From assembly GCA_036346225.1 (NCBI GenBank), contig JARFIW010001480.1:12679001-12743000 (forward strand): 64,000 nucleotides of DNA, written 5' to 3'. A program made the position numbers and the translations under genes. The stretch is from Platerodrilus igneus (taxonomy: Eukaryota; Arthropoda; Insecta; Coleoptera; Lycidae). The notes beneath the pieces are model-generated. The model was given only the letters and a program-made list of their open reading frames with translations. It was not told the DNA's origin and made no database searches. Of this stretch, positions 11,446-23,016 are shown one piece after another. Numbering within the stretch: position 1 is the stretch's first letter; each line of letters starts with the position of its first letter.

Positions 11446-11731
11446 ATTGCATTTACATTTCCAATGCTCCACCCGAAGGTACTACATTGGCCAGGAGGCG
11501 AGTTTTTTGTTGCCTGGAAATTTTGGAATTTTGTCGAACCCTTGCCGTTCCAGGCAAGGTAGGGATCCTTAACGTGCATGACAACACTCACATGGGACCT
11601 CCATTTAACCTCTCATTCGAACGAGGGCGTATTTTTTGTGAAAAATGCTCACCGTCGGCCGTGTCGGGATTCGAACCCAGGACCTTAAGATCCGTAGTCT
11701 TACGCTTACTACATTGATCCACGGCGACGCC
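11446..11731 (-). mobile_element. tRNA-derived SINE, copy 1
   Basis: 286 bp on minus between perfect 13-bp direct repeats ACACTTCTGCATC (11,433-11,445 and 11,732-11,744). The 5' end (at 11,731) is a tRNA-like head containing GGTTCGAATCC, a good RNA polymerase III B box; a second similar box (GTTCGAATGAGAG) lies in the body. The 3' part ends GGAGCATTGGAAATGTAAATG. It has no coding capacity and would rely on a LINE for mobility. Confidence 0.85.
11658..11725 (-). ncRNA. tRNA-Arg(ACG)-like head of the SINE
   Basis: A 68-nt cloverleaf-like sequence. The acceptor arms GCCGTG and CACGGC pair over 6 bp. The anticodon stem TAAGA/TCTTA encloses loop CTACGGA, giving anticodon ACG. The T loop is TTCGAAT with three good stem pairs. 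The D arm is weak. It is the SINE's internal promoter region rather than a working tRNA gene. Confidence 0.6.
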
Positions 11732-12609
11732 ACACTTCTGCATCTGGATCATAAGTATATCTATTTTTTACCGCATATTTATACGTTTATTTACATCAGC
11801 GGTGGTTAACCTTCTTCGAAGCAAGTGAGCAATGAAATTTTTTACAGCGCGGTGGGCGCATGTTTTTTTTATGTGGGTAGGGGAGAGAATAAAGATAAAC
11901 ATATATTAGCGTTACCATAATATAGTAAAATGATTATAGTACATGGTAAATGGTAATCATAATAATACATAAATGGTAAGAAGTAAACATAAACATAAAA
12001 ATAGCTTGTCACATGCCGAAAACCGGCTATGTATCATATTTAGTTTAAGTATAAATATGTGAGTGAATTTCCGCTACTATTTTAAAATAGACTTGTTCAT
12101 TTCCGTCATTTCGGACAGTTGCGTTTGCGCAAAAGAATGCGCAGTCGCGGAGTGATGGGGAAGTGCGCGGTTTGCAACACGACAGGATTAATAGCCACGA
12201 GATGTCGAACGGTGACGTTTGCCTATGTCGTTCTTTTGTCTTTTCTCTTTTGGTATGTAGGTTTCCTCTTTATCTTGCTTTTTCGTTCCTTACCTGGTTG
12301 TTCCTATCGTACTGCTACAAACAAAAGAAGAGGGAAGACGATAAATTTGGTTTCAACGATAGCATGACGCAACTCACAACCAAACGAGATACCCTGAGAT
12401 CAACTGCATGGCGCGTTTAAGTGAGTACTTTTGCTTTACTTTTGTGTAAATATAAAATTGTATCATTGTAAACGTATTTGGTATGTGATACAATTTGACA
12501 CGTACTTATGTCATAATATCTTTATTGTGCAATATTGTGAACGTGGATCATATCAGTGTTGCCAACTGTAGTAGTGGCACTAAACACGATCCCGGAAGTA
12601 TAACAGTGA

Positions 12610-13657
12610 TGCCTAAAAGAGTGTTGAAAATTAGTCTTCACCTCTGATTTATCTTATAAGGTGTTAGTTTTGAATATCTTTGTAAAAATTGGGCTTTCTT
12701 CACTCAAATATAATAAAAAATAATATTTTAAAGTTTTAATGGCTTTTGGATAGAAGAAATACAACCTGGCAACATTGCATTTGGTAACTTTTATCTTATG
12801 TTGGCGTGACATTAAATGCAGTTAAAATGTCAGTTTGTATGATCAAGAACCGGCATTTTTGATGGTGTTTGTTTACCTTTTATATATGTTATTTTAAACT
12901 TAGTTAATTGGCATTTTGCCTTTACAAAAACAGTGTATTTATATTTTAATTCTCTCAAATAATTACCTAGTCTAATTTAAGATAAAACTAAAGCATATAC
13001 CTTTGGAATGGGTTTAATTATCTTAACCTCACTTCTAAGGGAAAACATGTGCTTTGAAATTAAATAATCCTTTTCGTAAGTAACTTAATATTTAATTAAT
13101 TAACTTCATGGTTTATTCGTTATGCCGTATGGAAAATTTTTTTGATATTACATTACATTTGATTATATACCTGTTTTTTGGTTTAACATTAAAAGTTGTT
13201 TAGATAACTCATATATTATTTTAGTTCGCCATGATTCTAAAGTGTTCCTTTACAATCTCGATAATTAGCTACAGGTTACAAATTCTTTCCAAAAAAAAAT
13301 TGGTTTCTAACACAGCTATCGTAATTAACTAAAATTATCTTAGTATATCTATACCTTCTAAAACACTATAGTAAACTTGATTTTGTTATATCTGCTTTCT
13401 TAAACGTTACAATAGTGACGTTGATGATAGGGTTTTGTATTTAAGTTCATTTACTATCCCTTTTAGTTACGATGGTTGTTTGATAAATTACTCGATGTAA
13501 AAGTAATTTTTTAATGATTATATGCGTTGTAAGATATTTTTTTTTGTTCTTCAACAATTTTCTTATGAGTAAATCAAGTCTTTATTACTGTTCTTTTTAA
13601 TATATCGATTCAGACCACACTAAATGGGAGGAAAGTATCTTTAAAATCGCTCAAGCT
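12610..13657. other. AT-rich DNA between the direct repeats
   Basis: No protein, RNA or transposon end recognised. It lies between repeat copy 1 and a gypsy integrase remnant. There is no primer-binding site (TGG motif) directly after the repeat, so the 2.8-kb repeats are not clearly LTRs. Confidence 0.4.
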
Positions 13658-14020
13658 TTGCGTACCTCTAAACACGAAACTGTCCAATTTACTCCGTCAT
13701 TTCTTGTTTTTGGAAGATTTACTCCAATTGATGGTAGTTATTATGGTTTAGTTTCTGACGATACTAACGTAATTAAATTTGACGAAAAAGTACGCTGGGA
13801 CAAAGACCAACAATCATTACCTTCTATCTTTAACGGCGTTAGAAAAAATTTGCTACAAGCTTACGAAAAGAGTAAGGATCACTATAATCTGCGTAAACGA
13901 GATATTTCCTTTGCTTTAGGCGAACATGTTTGGAAAAAGAATTATGTCTTATTGGATGCGACGAAAAAATTCTCTTCAAAATTAGCCCCTAAATTCATTT
14001 TATATAAGCATCTTGTGTGA
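13658..14020 (+). pseudogene. gypsy integrase C-terminal remnant
   Basis: 120 codons matching the far C-terminal part of Ty3/gypsy integrase: TSKHETVQFTPSFLVFGR, the end of the catalytic core where element families read along the same lines, then EKSKDHYNLRKRDISFALGE and APKFI, the small C-terminal domain. The catalytic triad would lie upstream and is absent. The N-terminal part of the frame has no proper start. It belongs to a gypsy group different from the remnant at 7.7-9.6 kb, judging by the residues. Confidence 0.75.
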
Positions 14021-15211
14021 GTATCTTACCTATATAACGGCTTCAAAAAGTCACTTTATCTTGTATCTTTGTGATGGATGACAAAACGGCTTGGTGAACT
14101 GGGGAATTCTACGCTATATCTTTAATGTATATAGTCGTAGCTTGCCTTAACGTGCTGGGACGTTTCGGATCCATCTTTTGTTATCTAGTTTTATCTTCAT
14201 ATTTTTATCTTACCTATTATCTTTAGTAATAACTTGAGCTTAATATCTTTATCTTACCTATTGTCTTTGATAATAACTTGAGATTTTGTCTTATCTTTTT
14301 TGTCTTCCTGACGTTTAGTATTTATGATCAGACGTATTAATTATTTTTTGAATATTGAGTGAAAAAGCTAACCTGATGGTAGCAATGTAATTTGTTAGAT
14401 TAGTAATATAAGAAATTAGTAAGATGGTGCTGTTGGTAAATTTGTTAATTCACAACAATGTCATGAAAAAGTTTTGATGTGTATTGTTTATTAAGCCACA
14501 GTACCAGTGATGTAACCTTCCGGCCGACACTTCTGTGTCAGCATTCTATTTATATAATATTTCTAAATTCAATTGTCTGCTGATAGCATTGTCCTGCTAT
14601 CTATATCGTTGTTACCTTTGCGCTTCATTTGTGTTAACCTTCATAATTACAAGTTATTGCCGTATACTCAAATTTACGTTACTTATCTGCATTGGAAATT
14701 ACAAATATGATAATAAGCTGTACTTTGCTTTTGTCCTTGTGGATAAGAGGCATTCTTATTTCGATCGTTGTTGGTGAAAGTTGGATTCTGCCGATATAAA
14801 CGTATTGATTACGGATTTAGGTAGAACCGACAAATAATTATTAGAGTTTGACAATTTTGGTTTTATGGTTCTAGAATACCTTTTGCAATGTTCGCTTTTC
14901 ACTTGTAGTGGATTTAAATTCATCATCATCGTTCATAATTGGTATGAATTAAAATAGATTAAATTTTATTATTTTAATTTTTCTAGGTGCAGATGTTCGT
15001 TATTGAAATCTAAATACTGTAACGTCCTGTTATCTCTAAATCAGTTAGTGCACATTTAATTGACCCACTTACGTGGTAATTAATATCTCAATTTCTGTTT
15101 GCAACTTGATTTCTAATATTAAATTTTAGGGTCCTTCTTCTTCTTCTTCTTTTCCTCCCTACGCCTTCTCATTGTGCGTTATACGTATGCTCTTCATTCT
15201 GGTTATGCTCC
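14021..15211. other. AT-rich DNA, pyrimidine-rich tract
   Basis: No coding sequence recognised. A pyrimidine-rich run lies at about 15,131-15,160 ((CTT)n then TTTTCCTCCCT). It would be a purine tract on minus, but no minus-strand element lines up with it. Confidence 0.35.
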
Positions 15212-15762
15212 TGTTACATATCCCCAAATTAAAATATATATGTAATTAAATAAAACTATTAGAAAGCTTAAGTTAGTTGCAACAATGTAATTTAAGGATA
15301 TATAAAGAAAAGGTTAATGATAATTCACAAGCAAGTTGTGAGAAAGGATGTGAATATAATGTATTCCAGACACAACGTGATACTGCAGGTGCAGGTCACA
15401 GTAGGTTTTAAAACCGCCATTGTTAGAATTAAAATTGTTACTTTGTATTGTATAAATTAATAAAGAAATAAGCAGACATGAGCTCTGCAGTTCACACGAG
15501 AAATTTGAGGGGGCAAAGACAACATAAATACTCTGATGAGCTTAAAATAGTCAGTCAGTCTTGAGCTTCTCAACTTTAACATTGTTGTTAGTTCAGCTAC
15601 TCGTCGTAATTTAGTTTAATTAAAAAAGTAACTTCAACTTAGAATATTTTTGATCCAGGAACTTGTAATTAAAAAATTAATATTGTAATTCAGTTTAAAT
15701 AAATATTGTTAGAAGAGTTTTGGAAGAAGACTTTTTAAAAAGCAGTTCCCAAGGCCCTAACT
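15212..15762 (+). mobile_element. Errantivirus-type LTR in repeat copy 2
   Basis: Near-identical to the solo LTR at 9832. Its right side is followed by TGCA as in copy 1, but the left flank is CTCC, so it has no matching target duplication. This fits creation by duplication or LTR-LTR recombination rather than a new insertion. Confidence 0.8.
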
Positions 15763-16822
15763 TGCATTCACAAAAAAATTAAAACTTTCCGTACTATTTA
15801 AGGCGTAAGCTATTCTTAAACAAATGGTTCTGGCAAATCCACTAAATAAACTCAAATTGCTTTTTAAAGAACGGAAGTCACAGATAGATTAAATTTCCTT
15901 TTATCGGCGTTTATATTTATTGAGCATTTTCTTTTAAATTCCCAACGTAATATATTATTCTGACTTCGGATCGAACGCATTTTATAAAAGTCTTTCATAC
16001 CGCTAGCAAAAATAAACCTCACTAAAATATCCCGTCAATCAAAAACTTTCACTAGGCTGTTCTAATTTCACAGGTGTGAAATTTATAAAAGCAGATTGAT
16101 GTTACGCTATATTTACTTTGCACTTTCAACCAATTTTGGTGTTGTGTTTAAAATTAGAAACGCACGCTGATTCTTTCCCATTATTTAACGGTCGATTTAC
16201 TTTAAAGCGTTATTGGCAAGGCTTCAATCGTGGGAAAATAACAGAAGTTTTTCAGGTAATTTCCATTCAAATTTATCGTTATGACTGAACATAGCACTTA
16301 AATGGGCAGACATTTGCTTCTATTATTCATAAATCGACATGCTTGCAAGAATTTTCCATCAGTCAAGGAAATTAATATAAATCGTTGGTAAACTACGTCA
16401 TAAATATTTTATGAAGGCTTGTGTTTCCTAATGCACTTTATAGAAAATCTATTATACGTCGTGATGCTACATTTATTGGAAAGCGTTTCTCAGTGACATT
16501 TTAACCTATTCCGTAATTTAATTGAAAATTATAAGTCAAAGATCTGCTTACTAAACTTTAGGCTGTGATGAATCAATCAGGAATATTTTGACCTAAATAC
16601 ACTGTGGACTTACATAGAACGACCTATAAACTAACAAGGTCAAAGTGCGGTTGTGTGACTTTGCAATCCTGATGCCTCTGGTATCGTTAGAGCTTATTAA
16701 GACTTCAGTGATTTAAACTATTTTACTTTGAAAAATGTATGTCATAAATAGCATTCAAGCATCGAATCTTGACCATGTGTAAATATTAACTTATATTTTA
16801 AATAAAAATACACTTCTGCATC

Positions 16823-17110
16823 ATTGCATTTACATTTCCAATGCTCCACCCGAAGGTACTACATTGGCCAGGAGGCGAGTTTTTTGTTGCCTGGAAATTT
16901 TGGAATTTTGTCGAACCCTTGCCGTTCCAGGCAAGGTAGGGATCCTTAACGTGCATGACAACACTCACACATGGGACCTCCATTTAACCTCTCATTCGAA
17001 CGAGGGCGTATTTTTTGTGAAAAATGCTCACCGTCGGCCGTGTCGGGATTCGAACCCAGGACCTTAAGATCCGTAGTCTTACGCTTACTACATTGATCCA
17101 CGGCGACGCC
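16823..17110 (-). mobile_element. tRNA-derived SINE, copy 2
   Basis: Duplicate of the SINE at 11,446, with the same flanking ACACTTCTGCATC repeats (16,810-16,822 and 17,111-17,123). It is therefore a passenger of the larger duplication and not an independent insertion. The tRNA-like head is at 17,037-17,104. One visible difference is an extra CA in the body (CTCACACATGGG versus CTCACATGGG). Confidence 0.85.
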
Positions 17111-18083
17111 ACACTTCTGCATCTGGATCATAAGTATATCTATTTTTTACCGCATATTTATACGTTTATTTACATCAGCGGTGGTTAACCTTCTTCGAAG
17201 CAAGTGAGCAATGAAATTTTTTTACAGCGCGGTGGGCGCATGTTTTTTTTATGTGGGTAGGGGAGAGAATAAAGATAAACATATATTAGCGTTACCATAA
17301 TATAGTAAAATGATTATAGTACATGGTAAATGGTAATCATAATAATACATAAATGGTAAGAAGTAAACATAAACATAAAAATAGCTTGTTACATGCCGAA
17401 AACCGGCTATGTATCATATTTAGTTTAAGTATAAATATGTGAGTGAATTTCCGCTACTATTTTAAAATAGACTTGTTCATTTCCGTCATTTCGGACAGTT
17501 GCGTTTGCGCAAAAGAATGCGCAGGCGCGGAGTGATGGGGAAGTGCGCGGTTTGCGACACAACAGGACAGGATTATTAGCCACAAGACGTCGAATGGTGA
17601 CGTTTGCCTATGTCGTTCTTTTGTCTTTTTTCTTTTAGGATGTAGGTTTCCTCCTTATCGTGCCTTATCGTTCTTTACCTGGTTGTTCCTATCGTACTGC
17701 TACAAACAAAAGAAGAGGAAAGACGATAAATTTGGTTTCAACGATGGCATGACGCAACCCACGCCCAAACGAGATACCCTGAGATCAACAGCATGGCGCG
17801 TTTAAGTGAGTACTTTTGCTTTACTTTTGTGTAAATATATAATTGTATCATTGTAAACGTATTTGGTATGTGATTCAATTTGACACGTAATTATGTCATT
17901 ATTGTGCAATATTTTGAACGTGGATAGTATCAGTGTTGCCAACTGTAGCTGTGGCGCTGAATACGGACGTCTAGAGTATAACAAGCTATAACCTTCTTTA
18001 ATGAGAAGGTTGATACAGTATATCTTCACACAATTTTTCATAATTAGAACTGTAATTTGATACTACTATTTTTAAGAAATTAT

Positions 18084-18825
18084 TCAAATTTTCATTCGTA
18101 AGACTTGCTCTAAACTTATTTTTAATTGTATGGAAGAGAACGTGGCTTCACTTAGATAAGTCGACCCGAAAAACGATTTTACCTTCAGAGCGTAATTTTT
18201 TAATATTGGATATTTATGTGTATCAACAAATTTCCAAAATGTCTTATCTATGTTAACAGCTTTCAAGGTGATGTTATTTTGTAATTCTATAATTTGTAAT
18301 TCTAAATTTTCTATATTTGTTATACTAAATTTATTTAATTCCACACTTAAAATAGTAACATCAACGTTATTCCTAGGATTTTGAAAGAAATGCAAAATCA
18401 ATTTCAAATCGTCAAATTGGTTAAATCTTTCATTACAATCATTACTTAATTTAGTTAGATAATTAACATATATTGGGCAATCTATCTGATTTTCTAGATA
18501 TATTTTTGACATTTCAGGAAAATGAGTCAACGATTTGTTTTAAAAACGTGAAATCCAAAAAGTTAATTTAGCTGTAAATCCTTTAATAGCACTTACCATA
18601 TCTACCAAATCGTTATTTTCACCTTGCAGTTCAAGATTTAAATGATTCAATTTCTGACAAGTATCAGCTAAAAAAGATAAATCACATAGCCAGTAAGGAC
18701 CTTCAAAAATATTATAAATTTCCCCTTTTTGTCCAAGAAATGCTTTTATTTCAACAATCAAATTAAGAAAACGTTCTAAACGTGCTAAGCCACTTCACTT
18801 CTGTACAAATTAGTAAATCAGAATT
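18084..18825 (-). pseudogene. hAT transposase (ZBED5-like), C-terminal part
   Basis: Continuation of the minus-strand hAT gene on the other side of the LINE. It starts LLICTEVKWLS, the segment that normally follows the second catalytic Asp block. It continues with LVDMVSAIKGFTAKL and ends with KVKSFFGSTYLSEATFSSIQ, the C-terminal region that carries dimerisation in hAT enzymes. A frameshift lies near 18,780 and a stop near 18,540 separates the two reading blocks. Confidence 0.8.
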
Positions 18826-19275
18826 CTCAGTATCATAGTTTCAAGTGACCGCGTTCGCACACGCACGCGTTTCCGGAGCTCATAACTAAAACGAGTTTAA
18901 AATAGTGAATTCGACTCGTTTAAGGTTCATCCCGCCGCAAATTTAAAAGTGTTGAAATTGTTATAAAGAACCATCTATCCATGGACTTTTAAAACATAGT
19001 TAAAGTGCATTTTTGAAACTGAGTGACAGTGAAAAAGTGCCACTAATAAAAATGACAGTTCTCCTTTTTAGTGTCATAGAATTAGACATTTATAGCCATT
19101 TATGTAGACTAAGTAGAACTAAACACCTGCACTCGCCAGTGCAGCGATTAAAAAACAATTTTCCATTTTAGATATAAGACCCCCAGCACACGAGCAGTAC
19201 AAGGAGCCCCCCTACTGACCTGTTAAACAATAACTACTTCGTTTAGTTTTACTTTTAATGTTTTAGTTCATAGGT

Positions 19276-20537
19276 ATGGAATTTGAAAGTCACAATTTTA
19301 GTGCGACGCAACTCCAAATTATTCAGGCTGCAACATCTAGGTATAATGATTTAGCAGTAGAAAACACGACGCTAAAAGAGCAGTATAATTCGGCAATGTT
19401 GCTTTTCCAAAGTATGCAGTAGCAAATGGACAGTATGCAGAAATCAAAGCAGAAAAGAGAAGAAAAGGAAAGTGAATAATAAGCAGCAACCCCCAAAAAT
19501 ACAAGGTAAGCACAGCAAACAGATTCGAGGTCCTGAGAGATGAGGACGAGACAATGGAGAGCCAGAACGAAGAAAGGCACGAATCTCCTACACCCAAGGG
19601 GCAGTCTGGTAACCTCCTGCCTAAGAGAAAAGTTATTATTCCGCCTCTGACACAGCCCCCCTCTAAAACCCCGACGATAACAGATGCTCCCGTAGATACA
19701 CCGGACCCAAAGTCGGCAAACCGCACACGGTCATTGCACGAAATTTCGAGTCCTACCCAAGGATAGTCAATGTAGCCAGAGCTAACAAACTAAAAATCAA
19801 TACCGTAAGAAGCCAAAACGGCATGTTATTATTTACAGAGAACGCAGGGGACTATTGCGACTTAATTACCATGCTGGATCAGATGGGTAAACCGCGCTTC
19901 ACATACTAACTACTAGAGGAGATGGAATTAAAATTTGTGCTGCGTGGAGTACCGGAAAGTGTACCGGTGCAAGATACAGAAGATCTTAAAACACAAGAGT
20001 ATGTATTTAACTGCATGAAACGACTTACCAAAGGCGACAGAAACAACTAACGGAACCTGCCTCTAGTTTTTGTGAACGCGGAAAAGAACGAAAAAGGTAA
20101 AGAAATATTCAAGTACGCAGTGTTTCGTGCTTGCGTTTCGGTTGAGCCAAAAAGAAGGCCAACTTACAGTGCTTTAAGTGCCTACTCTACGGGCACGTTC
20201 AGTTTCGGTGCACGGCGAAACATATCTGTGTAAAATGTGCAGGAGATCATCCTGCGTTCGAGTGCAAATTGAGCCCTAGCGCAAAGCAAAATGTGTCAAC
20301 TGCCAAGGCGAACACCCAGCTAGCTATCGAGGCTGTGCCAAAAATCCTGAACAAAAAAAAAGACAAGGGAGGAGGAAAAGCGAAAAATGTTCGCCTCATC
20401 ATTCAGGAGAGAAAAATATACTTATAATCAAGCCGCAAACAATAACCCATCACCAATAGGCGAAGACCAACTCCAACAGAAAATAAAACAAATTCTGTAG
20501 GAAATCCTTCCAGACCTGGATAAGACAGCCATAAGAA
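19276..20537 (+). pseudogene. LINE ORF1 (zinc-knuckle nucleic-acid binding)
   Basis: ORF1 proteins of this group bind the LINE RNA. A start at 19,276 reads MEFESHNFSATQLQI with a likely coiled-coil segment following (NTTLKEQYNSAMLLFQSMQ) before a stop. A proline-rich stretch follows (19,554-19,766). The CCHC knuckles lie at 20,170-20,335: CFKCLLYGHVQFRC, CVKCAGDHPAFEC and CVNCQGEHPASYRGC. The frame is broken at least four times. It ends just before the ORF2 start, as is normal for these elements. Confidence 0.8.
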
Positions 20538-21921
20538 ATGGCTAAAATAATTAAAGTAGCAACGTGTAACGCTAACGAGATGCGTCGCAAAATAAATGAA
20601 CTTTTAAAGTTTCTGAAACATGAAGAGGTAGCGGTACTTCTTGTTACAGAAACCCACCTTAAACCTTGTGATAGAATCTACATCCCAGGATACAAAACCT
20701 TCCGGACTAATAGGATCTGGACACCCAAGGGAGGTGTTGCTGTAGTTATTAAGGATAAATTCTGTGCAGGAAATTAGAATTAAGTACAAACGACTGTGAA
20801 GCAATGCTAATAGAAACACAAATAAATAGTGATAAGTATAACTTTGCAAGTGTATATGTTAAGCCGTTTAATTACCCCACCGAAGCGGACATGTGCGAGA
20901 TAATGAAAAACGGAAAAACTATTGCTTGTGGTGACCTAAACAGTAAACACCCGTCCTGGAACTCGCGGTCAACGAATAATTTTGGAAAAGAATTATCCAA
21001 ATATTTAATAAATATAAAAATATGCAAGTGTTCGGGACGACTGTGGCAACTTCTGTTCCGTCGAACGGAGTAGGAGATGTCATAGACATATTTATAACAC
21101 ATAAAGTAAAACTAACCAATGGTACAGACACTCAGTGCACTAAACTCAGACCACCTCCCCGTATTGGCAAACTTAGGAAACGGGAAAAGCTTTGAAAACC
21201 AAGCATACACCAAAACGAACTGGAGCAAGTTTGCTTATAAAACGGGCAGCTTCACACAATCAACACACAATATCCTATCTCCAGAACAAATAGACGGTGT
21301 AATAGGTCGACTCGCCGAAAAAGTTCAAAATAATTTGCAAGAAAACACAATCATATCCAACGTAATAAATCCGCTACGTCTAAATCAACAGGAAACGGAT
21401 ATAATTGCGCAGAAAAACAAACAAAAATCAAGATGGGTTAGAACAAGGAACTTACAGGAAAAAATAATACTTAAAACTTTACAAAAACAAGTGGATCAGA
21501 TGCTTAAAAACAGAAAAGAGGAATCGTGGCATAATCAGATGGAGAAAATTAATAATGACGGAAAAGTTCCACTGTGGAAGTTCCTTAAAAAAATCAAAAG
21601 AGATCCACCAAATAACTGCCCAATTCGTGATAGAAACAAATTTGTCTTTTTGGACGAAGAGAAAACGGAGGTTTTGGCACACCACCTCGAAAACCCAATT
21701 CACCAACGCTTACACATCCAACCCCAATACACTCGAAAAAGTAACTGAAACAGCGCAACGCACATTAGAGGCAAAAATAGACCATAATAAACGGCTAAGG
21801 ATCTCAGCCGGGAATGTGAAAAAGTTATAAGCACACTTACTCCAAAGAAAGCACCAGGGGAAGATGGCATACCAAATGAAGCGATAAAGTTTCTCCCTGA
21901 ACCGGCCATACTAGAACTATG

Positions 21922-21975
<54 letters not shown>

Positions 21976-22120
21976 TTATTTGCAGTCCGCAATAAGAAAT
22001 TGTGTAAAACAATATATAAAATAAGATGTATCTGTAAACAAACTCTATGAAAATAATAGAGCCTATTGACGAATACAAATCGGGCTGGTAGTTATATAGC
22101 CATTAACAAAACATTAGCTT

Positions 22121-22217
22121 ATTACTTCATAGGGGAGGAAACATCCACTGACCGACGGTTTCGGCTTTATTAAGCCTCCTCAGAGTGAAATAGTCTCCAA
22201 GAACCCTATGAAGTAAT
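22121..22217 (-). ncRNA. Hammerhead ribozyme motif, minus-strand copy
   Basis: Read on minus: CTGAGGA core, stem II GGCTT-AATA-AAGCC, GAAA, a two-pair stem III (CC-GTC-GG), then GTC cleavage triplet (22,150-22,152). Stem I pairs CACT with AGTG next to the core and, further out, ATTACTTCATAGGG with CCCTATGAAGTAAT. The layout matches the short-stem-III hammerheads known from Penelope-like elements. Confidence 0.8.
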
Positions 22218-22776
22218 CGAAGCTATTATAATGATATAATTTCGAAACAATCACTGTACTATGGCAAAAGTAAATAAAACCGCCATCAGGTGATAAAACA
22301 CCAACACTACTAAAGTGTGGAAGTACAGAATTGAACCGAAACTACATAATAAATCCTATAGATGGCTATACAAGTACGTGTGGCCATTTGAGATTTGTAT
22401 TCGTCAATAGGCTCTATTATTTTCATAGAGTTTGTTTACAGATACATCTTATTTTATATATTGTTTTACACAATTTCTTATTGCGGACTGCAAATAACCG
22501 TTCTGTTATTATTTGATTTGCCTTGGGGCATGAACCCGGGTGTCGCCGCGAGAAGGTTTGTTACGTTTGCGAATAAATTTTGCTTGTAACATTCCGCAAA
22601 TCTCAAATGGCCACACGTACTTGTATAGCCATCTATAGGATTTATTATGTAGTTTCGGTTCAATTCTGTACTTCCACACTTTAGTAGTGTTGGTGTTTTA
22701 TCACCTGATGGCGGTTTTATTTACTTTTGCCATAGTACAGTGATTGTTTCGAAATTATATCATTATAATAGCTTCG

Positions 22777-22873
22777 ATTACTTCATAGGGTTCTTGGAGA
22801 CTATTTCACTCTGAGGAGGCTTAATAAAGCCGAAACCGTCGGTCAGTGGATGTTTCCTCCCCTATGAAGTAAT
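22777..22873 (+). ncRNA. Hammerhead ribozyme motif, plus-strand copy
   Basis: Mirror image of the motif at 22,121. CTGAGGA is at 22,811-22,817, GAAA at 22,832-22,835 and the GTC cleavage triplet at 22,842-22,844, with predicted cleavage after C22,844. Stem I outer strands are 22,777-22,790 and 22,860-22,873. All core bases required for a hammerhead are present. Confidence 0.82.
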
Positions 22874-22970
22874 AAGCTAATGTTTTGTTAATGGCTATAT
22901 AACTACCAGCCCGATTTGTATTCGTCAATAGGCTCTATTATTTTCATAGAGTTTGTTTACAGATACATCT

Positions 22971-23016
<46 letters not shown>

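Larger units (their letters stand above)
9832..12609 (+). repeat. 2.8-kb direct repeat, copy 1
   Basis: Nearly identical to 15,212-17,985. From the start to about 12,135 the copies differ almost only by one-base homopolymer length changes. From there to the end, base differences and small indels rise abruptly to roughly one in ten. Contents: an errantivirus LTR (9832-10,384), AT-rich DNA, and a SINE (11,446-11,731). A stretch 12,110-12,420 has a GTGAGT splice-donor-like end at 12,421, but no gene was recognised. Confidence 0.9.
15212..17985 (+). repeat. 2.8-kb direct repeat, copy 2
   Basis: Partner of 9832-12,609. Identity is almost complete up to about 17,516 and then drops to roughly 90 percent. 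The left breakpoint falls exactly at the LTR start (TGTTACATATCCCC, with T for A at the first base). The sequence to its left is unrelated to that left of copy 1. The right breakpoint follows GTATAACA. Confidence 0.9.
21920..23014. mobile_element. Penelope-like inverted repeat pair in a TA tract
   Basis: This insert splits the LINE reverse transcriptase. It is bounded by (TA)n runs at 21,922-21,971 and 22,977-23,013. Two inverted arms (about 22,010-22,392 and 22,602-22,980) flank a 209-nt spacer. The spacer also holds a second forward piece of the same unit starting TTTGTATTCGTCAATAGG. Each arm contains a type I hammerhead ribozyme motif, and insertion into TA-rich sites with inverted or tandem terminal units is a known habit of Penelope-like elements. 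No reverse transcriptase or GIY-YIG sequence is present, so this is a terminal-unit-only derivative. Confidence 0.75.

Noticed and set aside
11487..11717. Open frame of 76 codons and its twin at 16,864
   Set aside because: Both lie on the antisense strand of the tRNA-derived SINE; the protein is a by-product of the SINE sequence.
12119..12420. Overlapping frames of about 82-85 codons at the end of repeat copy 1
   Set aside because: The equivalent region of copy 2 carries indels that break both frames, so coding constraint is unlikely.
9832..17985. Treating the 2.8-kb direct repeats as LTRs of one giant element
   Set aside because: Copy 1's start is a solo errantivirus LTR with its own TGCA duplication, there is no primer site after copy 1 or purine tract before copy 2, and the copies show a step in identity. 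Duplication fits better, though the integrase remnant between them keeps the idea open.
22395..22663. Short frames repeated in the Penelope-like arms
   Set aside because: The same peptide occurs on both strands because the arms are inverted copies; no protein family is matched.
21922..23013. TA runs as evidence for a CRISPR-like or satellite array
   Set aside because: They are simple dinucleotide tracts at the edges of the Penelope-like insert and show no spacer structure.
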